Below are positions 26,563 through 37,234 of a DNA stretch of 64,000 bases, piece after piece. Made by a program: the position numbers and the translations under genes. The DNA is from Maea johnstoni (lineage: Eukaryota > Annelida > Polychaeta > Spionida > Magelonidae), in the NCBI GenBank assembly GCA_963942565.1, contig OZ012689.1:25008968-25072967 (forward strand). The letters run 5' to 3'. Numbering within the stretch: position 1 is the stretch's first letter; the number at the start of each line of letters is the position of its first letter. The notes beneath the pieces were generated by a model that saw only the letters and a program-made list of their open reading frames with translations, did no database searches and was not told the DNA's origin.

Positions 26563-27347
26563 ATATAGTACAGTGCGGGCACACCCCTTCCCACAACAGT
26601 TACACCCCTGGGGGTCTCTGACCAATCTTATTTTGCATCTGCCAATGTTTAATGCTTAATAGATGTATAATATCTATATTCTGTGTCATATCTATGAACT
26701 TTTTTCCAACTTTTATGTAGATATGGTACCCCAAAGCAAATATATATTGCCCCAAAATAGATAGTTTATGGCGTAAAACACGTATATTTTGCCATTTTGA
26801 CTAGTTTTTGCTGTAAAATTGGATATTTTTGGACCTTAAATTACTATTTTAACTTTGGCTTAAAAAAACAACAACCTAACATTCTAATCTTTATCATTTA
26901 TTTATTTATTGCCTCGAAATTCTCACTGGAAAATGCTTTAAAAATCCACAGATGATGCCAATATGCCCAGAAATCTCCCATTTTTCACAATATCGTGGAA
27001 TTCAGAGGTCGTTGCCATGGAAACGGTCCATCCTTCTCGGGCGTTGCAGTATGTCAAAAGAATGGTGATAATGTGGACTTATCAGAAATGAAATAAAAAC
27101 GGTAGGTCATATCGCTAGATTTTTCACAAAATGAGCATATGTGTGGAAAAGAAAAAAATCAGGATTTCGGCCAGTGTTGGCGGTTCTCCGGGGCCACTTT
27201 TGGCCAAATTTTGGCCATTTTGACAAGAAAATATACATTTTGATGCAGAAAAAACCTCTAAATTATCATCTTTGGACAACATTGATGAATTAAAACCACA
27301 GTTTGTGTTATTAAGTCAAAAAAGATTTTTTGGCCATCTCTCTATAT
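26563..27347. other. 785-bp DNA between the two 481-bp copies
   Basis: AT-rich, non-coding, begins ATATAGTACAG and ends CTCTCTATAT. If its two ends are joined through one ATAT, they read CTCTCTATATAGTACAG, a plausible empty target. It contains a GTTGCCATGGAAACGG word near 27013. I do not recognise it as any known element. Confidence 0.6.
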
Positions 27348-27828
27348 GGTCTCGGTGAACTAAATGGTGTATCCGTCCGAGTAGTACCATTGCATAGTCC
27401 CTATTAAAACTGGGGGTAGGGACGATTGAGGCCTATAAATGGAGATATATACAACTTTATTCAACAAATATGGTATTTCTGGAATGGGTAGGGACTGGGC
27501 TTTTGTTTTTTGCCCATAAAGTGAAGTTTGTTGCTCGGGCGTATCAATACCAAGCTGGAAGTGATCGAGTTTGTTTGTATGCTGACTCGTTTCTGACTTT
27601 GACCACCAGAGGGCCAATCTGTCACTCTGACCTATGTTGGCCCATAGAAAAAAAAATCACGATATGACCCCTAATTTTTTTGGCTTAATTTAAAAGAGGA
27701 GAATGTTCTGATCAGAATAATAACAACTTTAGGTGTGAAAGGATGACTAGTTTTGGAGCTAGCCAAGCATTTTTGTCATACCACAGCTGAAATTCACCCG
27801 TCAGCTTTGGAATTAGTTCACCGAGACC
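27348..27828. mobile_element. 481-bp inverted-ended element, copy 2
   Basis: Appears identical to copy 1 over all 481 bases, in the same orientation. It is flanked by ATAT on the left and ATGA on the right. Identity between copies means recent origin or gene conversion. Confidence 0.85.
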
Positions 27829-28460
27829 ATGAGACAAGAGTGTGTCCTGTCTCAATTCTCCCCCTCCACGAAGGAGTGGTGGGATGAGATAAGTGCCCTG
27901 TCTCACTTCTCCCCTCCACGAAGGAGTGGTAGGATGAGATAAGTGTGCCCTGTCTCACTTCTCCTCCTATGGGAAGAAGTGGTTGGATGAGATGAGTGTG
28001 CCCTGTCTCAATTCTCCCCTTCCATGAAGGAGTGGTGGGATGAGATAAGCGTGCCTTGTCTCAATTCTCCCCTATGGGAAGAAGTGGTTGGATGAGATGA
28101 GTGTGCCCAGTCTCAATTTTCCCCTCCTCAAAGGAGTGGTGGGATGAGATGAGTGTGCCCTGTCTCACTTCTCCCCTCCACAGAGGAGTGGCAGGATGAG
28201 ATGAGTGTGCCCTGTCTCAATTCTCCCCCTACGCAAAGAAGTGGTTGGATGAGACGAGCGTGCCGTGACAGAATCTAGCACTAATGGTGCTGCTCTCTAG
28301 GCTCAGGAGAGCATAAATCTCTAGTAAGCTGGTGTCCTGCCTCAATTCTCCCCCTACGCGAAGAAGTGGTTGGATGAGACAAGAGCGTGCCGTGACAGAA
28401 TCTAGCACTAATGGCGGTACTCTCCAGGCTCGGGAGGGGATAAATCTCTAGTAAGGCGAC
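27829..28460. repeat. Tandem array of about 52 bp
   Basis: Roughly eight units of the form CCTGTCTCAATTCTCCCC, (T)CCACGAAGGAGTGGT, GGGATGAGATAAGTGTG, followed by two longer cassettes with TGACAGAATCTAGCACTAATGG and GATAAATCTCTAGTAAG. The CTCC/GGAG words around CACGAA give a small hairpin. Variants alternate between CCACGAAGGAGTGG and TATGGGAAGAAGTGG types. Confidence 0.88.
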
Positions 28461-29462
28461 AGATAAAGAGGATCTGATCGAGGGAGGGCTTGCGATGTAG
28501 CAGAAAGGAAAAATAAATGCTCCACCAAATTCTACTTCTGGTGATACCACGTGGCAAGGATTTCTCAGAATTAGATGAGGTGGGAAATCGTGAATGCGAT
28601 TAGTCAATGGGGTAGTGCGATCAGCCTTCTCAGTGTCTATGTGACGCTGCTCAGCTGTCAAGCGACCAATGTCTCCTTCAAGTGGCTCGATGGTCTACCA
28701 TACAATTATTTGGCTAATGGTATTGCCTGTTGGTACTCAGCTACATATCCATTGTGAAAACATGTTCTTGTGGCTATAAAGCCCTTCAATATGTAGATTG
28801 CTAGTCGTTGTACAATTAGATGGTTAATTTATTTCTAGACTTTCCTATTGGACTTGTCCTGCGTCTGGAATTGGGTGAACCAAGAATATGAGTTTCGCAA
28901 CCTCAGCGATATGTGGAACTTTCCTCTCATTTATGATTGTTTTACTGAGGCATACGTATTGATGAAATGTAAATCTCAATAATACAGTTATGTCAACTAC
29001 TTGAGATTTGTGGGAATTTAAATATTATATACTATTAGATTTATTTGAAATATTGGGAAAATGCATTAGATTAACAAGGGGGATAGCTTTCAGTGGATGT
29101 GGAAAATTTCTTTTGGTGAAAATATTTTATATGGCATATTAATTATGACAATGTTGATAAATTTCTTATCTCCAATCTCTGAACAATACCTCTCTAATCC
29201 CAAAAATCTATCGACCTGCCCAGAAGTTGGGCAGATTTTGTTACAATATCAACTAACAGGAATGTTGTAAGTACATTATGGAGATATTGGTGACAGAATT
29301 CTAGACAATGAAGCTATGCCTTTTGGCTTTATGTAGCCATAATACAACTAGTTAAAGGGTTGGGAAGTTTTGGGTCTGGCTTGTAGGTCCTGTGTTTTAT
29401 TGGGTGAGAAGGTGATGGGGTGTGAAGTGTCAACAGGGAGGCCCTGCCTTAGAACAACTAGT
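28461..29462. other. Non-coding stretch
   Basis: Nothing recognised. Confidence 0.4.
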
Positions 29463-29700
29463 ATTGGGTCAAGAAAGCTCAGATCTGCTAGGTCCTAATG
29501 TTAACCAATTAATATCAGGTCTAAGGTTGGGTCTGGTAGGTTTAACTGAATAGTATATCCGGTCTAAGGTCAGCTCAGGTCTGGTAGGTCCTAACAATAA
29601 TCAACGAATATAAGGTGTAAGGTCAGCTCAGGTCTGGTAGGTCCTAACAGTAATCAACGAATATAAGGTGTAAGATCAGCTCAGGTCTGGTAGGTCCTGT
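29463..29700. repeat. Imperfect tandem repeat of about 52 bp
   Basis: Four to five diverged units share CAGGTCTGGTAGGTCCTAAC, AATCAACGAATATAAGGTG and AAGGTCAGCT. The last two full units are nearly identical. Confidence 0.8.
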
Positions 29701-31213
29701 GTCTGTTGCACTAGTATCGGGCCAAGGCACCGGTCCTGCTGCGGGTAGGTTCTTTGCTGTGTTTTCCATACATCAGCAAGTGGACGAGGCACGTCACTGT
29801 ACCTCCTCCCCCCTCTCCCCTCTTACCGTTGTATGTCGTCCCCCTACTACCTCTGTAACCATCGCTTTCTCCATCTCTCCCCCGCCCCCCTGCCCCCAGC
29901 CGTGTATGTTAGTTTACTAGCCAACAATGTTCTGCACTCTTTCATCACAAGTCTCCAGCTACCAACGCCGCCGCCATCATCAAAGCTTTTCATATTTCAT
30001 GTCCGTTTTCTTGTGAAATAAAGAATAAGAAATGAATCCAAACAACACCCTGTTTTCTGGTTTTGACCGTTTTTAAGTCTTTTTCAGTCACAAGGCCCCT
30101 ACTGCAAGGTATCCAATGATCGAAGTACCAAGAAGGTATTTACTGCCCTTTTTCTTCAGTTTTGAAATTTGTTGAAGCCGTTTTTCTTTCTCCTCTTTCC
30201 CCTATCCAGAATGTAAGTCATGTTAATGATATAAGTATTCCAAGGGTTGCAGAACTATCAATTTGTGTAGGTTGCATTAGTGGTATTAGTCACATTTTAA
30301 AAAGTCTTCCTGGCATCAACATCACAATTCACACAGTTACTCCTATGGTTACAGAATGATACAAATAGGCATGAAAAGATGCAAAAAGAAACAAAATGAC
30401 ACACAATGATACAAAATGACACACAATGATATACAATGATACAAATAGTTACAAAATGATATTAATTAGTAGATAAAGTGTAACTCCTCATCAGGAAGAA
30501 GATTGTCAAATAAATCAAAGCATTTAGGTTATTCGTGACACTAACATGAAGTAAGAATAAAAGTTGTGGTTTACTTATCTCTGTTTTGAATGATGAGATC
30601 TTTGATTTTATGGGTCAAACTAAATTCACCTTAAGTCTCCTATCCTGTGTATATCAAAGGAAGTAATTCCATTCACGCTCATTGTCAGCATAAATAAAAA
30701 GAAATACTTGGCCATCATTCTTGAAGAACATTTTAAGAAAAAAGTTTTCTTCATTATGAGAAAAAAATCAAATTATTTTAAGAATTTTGCAATACAATAC
30801 AGTACAATTGCGCACCCTTGCATTCATAGAGGAATCTTTGTTTTAATCATTCAATCCTGTGAGTGTACTAAAGATACCCTAAACAAGTTATCTTGTTAAT
30901 AAAAGCATTATTCGTAAAACATTAGACTGTGAAATGTGTGTTAGGCCACTCCAATTTAATTACTTGTCTTACAAGCTTTTTTTGAAAAAAAAATCCTGTC
31001 AGACTCCAAAAAAAAAAGAAAAAAAAGTCACCTTTGGTGTCTTACGGACAAAAGTGGTTATGAAAGTTTCTGTCAGACTCAAAAAAAAAAAAAAGTGCAA
31101 GTTTTAAGAATATTTTTTTATAAGGGTGATTCAATCAACTACAGGAAGCTATCATTGCTGTAATAGAGCCTCAGACTTTAGGAAGTATACCTCCCACCCT
31201 TTAGGTTACAGGG
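29701..31213. other. Non-coding stretch, pyrimidine-rich then AT-rich
   Basis: A C/T-rich tract with CCTCCCCCC and CCCCGCCCCCCTGCCCCC words spans 29790-29900. Diverged ACAAAATGACACACAATGAT repeats lie at 30358-30452. A TGTCAGACTC(C)-poly(A) word occurs at about 30990 and 31070. No gene recognised. Confidence 0.4.
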
Positions 31214-31295
31214 ATTAATTGATTGATTGATTTTTATTTAGTTGAGAATAGGCTGGTAGAAACATATCGCTACCAGTCCTAGTCGGCAGACTCTA
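31214..31295 (-). mobile_element. Possible SINE/LINE 3' tail
   Basis: On the minus strand the sequence runs from a CTGCCGACTAGGACTGG word into CTCAACTAAATAAAAATC and ends in (AATC)n (ATCAATCAATCAATTAAT). A short tetranucleotide tail after an A-rich stretch is typical of non-LTR retroelement 3' ends. The body was not recognised. Confidence 0.3.
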
Positions 31296-33424
31296 AAAAA
31301 AAAAAAATAAATAAAAAAGTCACATTTTTCAACTTTTTTTTTATTCCAAAATGGCTCATTTCCTACCTCCTGAGCACGTAAGACAAGTAAATAAATTGGA
31401 GTGGCCTTAACGCAATTACAACAATTCTTTGAAAATTCAAAATTGTTCTTATTTGACAAATTTTTTTCTTGAGTACCATGACATGCGAATGAAGTGAGGG
31501 ACCTTCTGAGCATGAATGTATTAACTTCAAATTTGCATATATTATGTTTAACATTGTGTATCTGTCTGAATACCTACATGCTCTGATTTGAACAAGAAAA
31601 GAAAGAACAGCATATGTACAAATACCTTCGGAATGAGTGGGGGACAGAGATGAGTTGGTTGTAACAAGCAAAACACATCACACATGCACAATTTTTTTTT
31701 GTGCCAGGTCACAATAACCTTTAAATGGATTTTTTTTATAAAAATCTAAGAATTGAAAGATAAAAACCCTTTTCAATACCCAAGTATTTAGTTGGATTGG
31801 ATATTCTCTTTCTATTTTAAGTGATTTGAAATAAGTGAAGTACCAAAATTGTTTTTAACTCAAAAATGGTTCTAAAAGGATTAGTGAAATAGGTCAGAAA
31901 ATGACATAACAAACTGCGCACATTCCTGGCCTTAGTGGTGGATCAATAGATAAAATTCAATTTTCTGGTGATTTAAATTCTTCTCAACCAAGTTTTACAT
32001 TACATCATGATGCAAAGAATGAAATCGAACAAAGCACAATAATATTTCAGGCATTCTCCATTGTCTTAGTCGAAGATTAATGCACTGTCAGTTTTCTTTT
32101 GAGCTGAATGATGCTGCCACACTTAATATTCAAAACATAACTGTAAAATCACTTTTTCGTCAGCTGGCATGTGCTGGGAGTGTGATGGGGGCAGAAGGCA
32201 GTTAGAAGTTAATATGTTCTAGCTGTTACAGACATCATCTTCATCTTCAGCCTTGAAAGATCTTCACGAGGGGAGTGCGTGACCTTCACCTTGATCAGCC
32301 AGCTGCTCCTGCTGTCATGGTCGCCTAGCAACAAATAACATCAAAAACTAGCAGCCATGAGGAAGGAAGCAGTGTAAACACTCAATTGGTTGTGGCCATA
32401 GATCTCTTTTGAAACTTTAACCTTGTATCCATAGCACCCATAAATGACCTGACTATTTTGGCGATAGCTCTCCGAAAAAAATATCTCTTGGTAAATGTTT
32501 GGATTGGAAATATTCATCAGAACTTATTCTACGACTTTTCATTTTTTTTTGTAAAACCATGTACTATTCCTTAATGACTTTCGAAATTGACATAGATGCT
32601 TACAATCGAATCTCCGTACACTTTTGAGGAATGCACTCGCATGCTCGATACATGAACAAGAATAACTAGGTATCATGAATTAGAAGAAATAAAATATTCA
32701 AAAGAAATATTTATGGAAATATTAAGATTATTGCTCTGAAATTTCTTTCAGGAAAATTTAGAACTTCCTGAACTATTTTGACTCCTACCCTTACCTTATT
32801 ATCAAAATTTCCTTAGATGTTGCTTGTATTTTACTTGCTAATTTCTAGGAGATCCAAGATACTTTCAGCTGTATAATGGTAAGGATAAAATGTCTTAAAA
32901 GTTTAGGGTAAAGTAATTAAATGTTATGTATTGTCCAAAAATCATGCTTTAATTTTACTTAGAGAAGTATTGCCAAGATACAATTGTCATTTTGAAAATT
33001 ATATTTAAAAAGGCATGTTTGAAGAATGGTTTTGATTCTGATGAACATCTCTCCTTAATATATTTTTCAAAAGTTGCATTTAGAAAAAAAAAGTAGTGCC
33101 TCTTTTGGTAGTCACAGGGAAGAATGGTTTTGAGAATTTGCAGGCTCCGATGGTAATGTAGTTATTCCAAGAGCGTCACAGGAGCTCCTCTCCTAAACCA
33201 GAGCCACCTGTGCCAGTCTGTGGTACTACCACCAGTGCCCGCCTGGCTCTGTATCCAAACACTCTGCCTTCCGCTAAGCCATTCTGCCTTGAACAGACGT
33301 GCTGTTTGTCAAAGCAAAGCGCTGGATTCTCTCAGATTCTACACTGTTCTGGGGAGAACTGGGCTCATGACCCTCAAGGTATTCAGAAATGATCAGCGGC
33401 AGCATAATACCCTTAACGGAGTGG
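31296..33424. other. Non-coding stretch
   Basis: AT-rich, several poly(A)/(T) runs. Overlapping frames near 33210-33474 read through a GC-richer patch but show no domain. Confidence 0.4.
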
Positions 33425-33480
33425 GGCTAAACCTTTTGGATATTTCATTATTTGACAGCATATCATTAAAATGAGCCACA
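33425..33480. repeat. 55-bp direct repeat, copy 1
   Basis: GGCTAAACCTTTTGGATATT, then a block ending AATGAGCCAC. It matches 33956-34010 with two or three substitutions. Confidence 0.85.
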
Positions 33481-33955
33481 TACCCTTAGCAAATGAAACT
33501 GAGAAGTCCTAGGAATTTCTTCAAAAATTGGAAAATGCCAGGATGATGCTAGAAATCCCAGCTGCGTTTGTAAGGGTAATCAGTAATTTTAAACCTTCAA
33601 GATCAAATGTGTCTTCAAACTTCAAGAAGAACATGAAATCATCAAAGGGAGGGTAATACTGCCCTTATAAGGTATTAATAACAAAACAAAACATTTTGGC
33701 TCCAGTAATGAAAGAGATCCTGCAAATGATCCTGCAACTTAAGCTTCTTTCTGCCAACCAGCGGTGTACTGCGGAATCCATTTAAGGAGGAAATTATGGA
33801 ATTGGCATGAGTGGGTCTCTTCAAAGGTCAGTCAAGGTCATCCACTAAATCAGAGGTATGGGGATATTTCTCTCTGAGTGTTGTTCTTACATTATATGCA
33901 TCCTGGTGTGTAATTCTTGAGATTCTGAAAGAAAAACTATCAATTTTGATATCTT
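33481..33955. other. Spacer between 55-bp direct repeats
   Basis: About 475 bp of non-coding DNA without recognised ends. The flanking repeats could be duplication endpoints. Confidence 0.35.
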
Positions 33956-34010
33956 GGCTAAACCTTTTGGATATTTCATTATTTAACAGCATATCATTAA
34001 ACTGAGCCAC
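33956..34010. repeat. 55-bp direct repeat, copy 2
   Basis: Same orientation as the copy at 33425. It differs at TTTAACAGC against TTTGACAGC and at ACTGAGCC against AATGAGCC. Confidence 0.85.
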
Positions 34011-35989
34011 TTTGTCGATTTAGAGAAAATCCCTTTACCGTATATGCTTTGCTACAACACACACCAATACCCATGGCCGCATAACAGGACTTTACAGTGA
34101 TCTGTCCATTTCGTAGAACTGCCCAGGCGGTCCGTGATATCTGGAAGCATTTATGTGTTTACCATGCCCTAAGAAATGGGGTGCAGAGTTGGCTGGTCAG
34201 CATTATAGCATGTTTACATAAGGAAGGCCGCCTCGCCTCGAACCAGGCCTTAAGTTGAAGCTTATGGGGGAGTGGTTGGCACTGACCACCAAGTCATAGT
34301 CCTCCAGGACAAACTGACCATCAACTGACCATCCAGAATGCCTGATCGACAAAATGTGCTGGTGAAACAGAGTTAGGAATCAGGAAAATGTGCACCTCTC
34401 ACACTTCACATCATTCATATGTAAAATCTGCATACATCCATATAAAATAGATGTATTATATAACATTGATTGCGGTAAGTTGCAATATATCTCCAAGAAG
34501 TAAATTCAGTATCACACTCATCAACTTTGCTAAAAATAGATAGGAGCATCAAACAAGAAAAACAAAAACAATCAAGAAAGATCTCATGATTTGAGTGTAT
34601 TAGAAATAAATCTGAATTTAATCTTAGATTACTAGTATGATACTCGGATCTTGTAGTATGTACTATCAATTATTCAAAGGACATTGAAGAATCACCTTGA
34701 TAAAAAATTCAAAAGATTTATCACATTAACAACAAACAAATAAACTACATTTATATGCAACAGTAAGATATGAGCAAACAGAAATTGCAAGCTGCAAATT
34801 TTACGCAGGAGGATGATTTATGCAGTGAAACTCATGCAGTGAAATGTCTGCAATAGGAAAAAAGGTGTTGCAACACATGCTATGATGAAATTTAAGCAAT
34901 AGTCATAATTAGTGCTATTTCGAAATTTGTGCAATAGCTAAATTAGTGCTGGATGATGCTTGCTGGTAGAAATGTCAGGATCACCCTCAAGAGGAAGTGA
35001 ATCTTCAGAGACATGGGACAAGGTGAAGGTATGGCGCCATCCTTTTAGCGAAACTCTCTATCTTTCTGCCTAGAACGTCCCAGGCGAATCCCCTGCTGCT
35101 GTGACAAGGTTGACCATAAACCTACTGCATACTACCACCATACAAAAGCACTCAACATTTGCATAAAAGCAATTCTAGCTAGAGGACCACCAGCTCAGGA
35201 AATAACCCTTGTTGATTCCAAGCTCATTTATCCTCATCCATATCCATGTTTGAGGATTCAATAGAAACACTGAGGCCCTGTGACATGTATACCCCACTGG
35301 AAGCACTCTGTCATTGATCTTTGAGGCGAGTGTCTTGAGGATCAGATGATCATCGTCAGTTCGAGGCCGGGTCCGGGCTTCATTAGCGACGAGCCGGGAT
35401 TGTATCGACAGCTCCTAGACGTGCCAGCCTCCTAATAAATTGGCAGAATAAAACTTGAGTTGCAGGGATGGTAGTTACGCTGATGCGCTGTGCTTCACTA
35501 GGTCTGGTTGGCCAGTTGGATCATTGATTTGGTGGAATAGTCTGCAAGGACTTGGCCTTTTTGAATTGTAGAATGACTTTGAGCTTTTCCTTTTATGTTA
35601 ATTTGCCATTGAGTTAAAATACATATCCCCCAGTAATCTTAGTTAGATGAGAATGTTCCTTTTGGCTAATTTAGGAGGAGAATACTGCTTTCAGATCCCT
35701 CTGGTCTGGTTTCAATGGTAGGTAAGTGTAAAAATCTTTTGTCAGTCCTCTGAAGCCTATTTTAAAGCGATGTTATCATTTTATATTAACGTCTTTTGTG
35801 CTATTTCATATTCAACTGAATTATCTGATTCATTGTCAAAAATATTTTATTGGTTAATCTTCCCTTGTTATACATTGATATTTAACCTTAGTTTTTGCCA
35901 TTTTCTATACAAATTGGCCAGGTTTGACCTTGAGAGTTCATGACCCTAAATTAGTGGCCTACTTTGCTGCTAACAAGTTGCTATTCTCA
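34011..35989. other. Non-coding stretch
   Basis: No gene or transposon ends recognised. GC rises at 35330-35440. Confidence 0.4.
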
Positions 35990-36275
35990 AGTGTTGCGGC
36001 TCACTTTGTGACCGCCTTACTTCATTTCTCCGCCAAATGTCAGATCAGATTTTCAATTACGTCCTGCAGTTGGGTCTAGCATACCCGCGGAATAGTAACA
36101 AGCTTGCCGCCAGCGTTTGTCCGCATAGCTCAGCATGAGACGAGAAAAAATGTGTCATGAACAAATCTAACTGCGCCGCTCTTTTGTGACTGGCCTGTTT
36201 TTGCCACTCTCGGCTGAAAGTCCAGTGCCGTCTTTTGTAAATGCAAATTCAATTTTGTGTCTGCTCTTTTTAGCT
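35990..36275. promoter_or_regulatory. Possible cis-regulatory island
   Basis: GC-balanced block with an exact octamer ATGCAAAT at 36241-36248 (POU/Oct consensus), followed by TCAATTTTGTG, plus TCAGATCAGATTTTCAATTA and several CGCC/GCGG words. It has no long open frame. Enhancer-like by composition only. Confidence 0.22.
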
Positions 36276-37020
36276 GTGTATTAGACAGCTACAAGGCCTG
36301 TATGTACAGACTAGGATAACCAGGTCAGATATCCACGTCAGGTTCAATCAAGCACTCTCAGACTGTCCATCGTGCTCTACTGGAGTTAATCCTTTCTCGT
36401 CTTGAGATTCTTATGGAGAGTTTGTATTGTATGGAATTCAGACATACCCTCTGAACTGACAGGTGGCCTAGGAAAGATGGATTTTTAGTTTTTATTTCAT
36501 GTAGGTATGAACCAAACAATTAGGTTAAACTGGTTGCTTTATGAGAATATATGTAACCTAGACTTGTGCTCATGGCCTAAACATAAATATGCCTATTTAC
36601 ATAAAGAAGTGTAATTGGTTTAATGTAAAAATTAGATTGAAAAATCCCTTAAGTGGATTTATGGATATACCACAGCCAACTGCTGGAGCATGAAAAGAGG
36701 TCAACTACAAAACATCAAATATCTGACAAAATTGTATTGAGACATGTGACGAAGTATTGCAATCAAAATCAGCGTAGAACATATGGCAAAAACTACATAG
36801 GGAAAATTGATTTTTTAAGTAATAAAAATGCACTCCGGTATATAAGCTAAATTGTAAGCACTTAAAGAGCTCAATGCTGTGAATTATCATGCATATAATA
36901 TTTAGATTAGCCAATGTTAAAAAAGTAAGCTAATTGTTCAGAAAGGTCCTTACTAAAATTCAATTTAGAGGACTAGTCAACTGTTACAACCCTATCTTGA
37001 GGCTCATGGAACCCCTTTCA
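36276..37020. other. Non-coding stretch
   Basis: AT-rich; nothing recognised. Confidence 0.4.
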
Positions 37021-37234
37021 TTAACCCGTATGCTGCTGGTGGCTAATTTGATCAATACAAAATAATGTGAAAAAAGCTGAAAAATGACCGAAACCCAGGC
37101 AAATGGGTACTCGTCTGAGAGTACTCGATGAGAGCTTTCCAATGGATACCAAGGTGATAGGGTTTAGATGATTTTCAAAGATTTTTGAGTTTTTGTGCCT
37201 TAGACAAAAGTAGTCTCAGCATTGAAAGGGTTAA
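37021..37234 (+). mobile_element. MITE family A
   Basis: TTAACCCGTATGCTGCTGGTG at the left, GCATTGAAAGGGTTAA at the right, TTAA on both sides. It marks the return of the family after the 13-kb gap. Confidence 0.88.

Larger units (their letters stand above)
26082..27828. mobile_element. Composite insertion: two identical 481-bp elements around 785 bp
   Basis: Two 481-bp direct copies (26082-26562 and 27348-27828), which look identical base for base on reading, flank 785 bp of other DNA. Each copy has perfect 16-bp inverted ends GGTCTCGGTGAACTAA. The outer flanks are ATGA on both sides (26078-26081 and 27829-27832). Removing everything between them restores a normal unit of the surrounding array (GGATGAGACAAG). 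The inner flanks are ATAT on both sides (26563-26566 and 27344-27347). So each 481-bp copy behaves as an inverted-ended element with 4-bp target duplications, and the whole went in, or grew, at one site. There are no TG...CA ends, primer-binding site or polypurine tract, so an LTR element is unlikely. Superfamily unknown. Confidence 0.8.

Noticed and set aside
26082-27828. LTR retrotransposon or TRIM (direct terminal repeats around an internal part)
   Set aside because: The repeats do not start TG or end CA, have perfect inverted ends of their own, and no primer-binding or polypurine site is visible. The ATGA/ATAT flank pattern fits inverted-ended DNA elements better.
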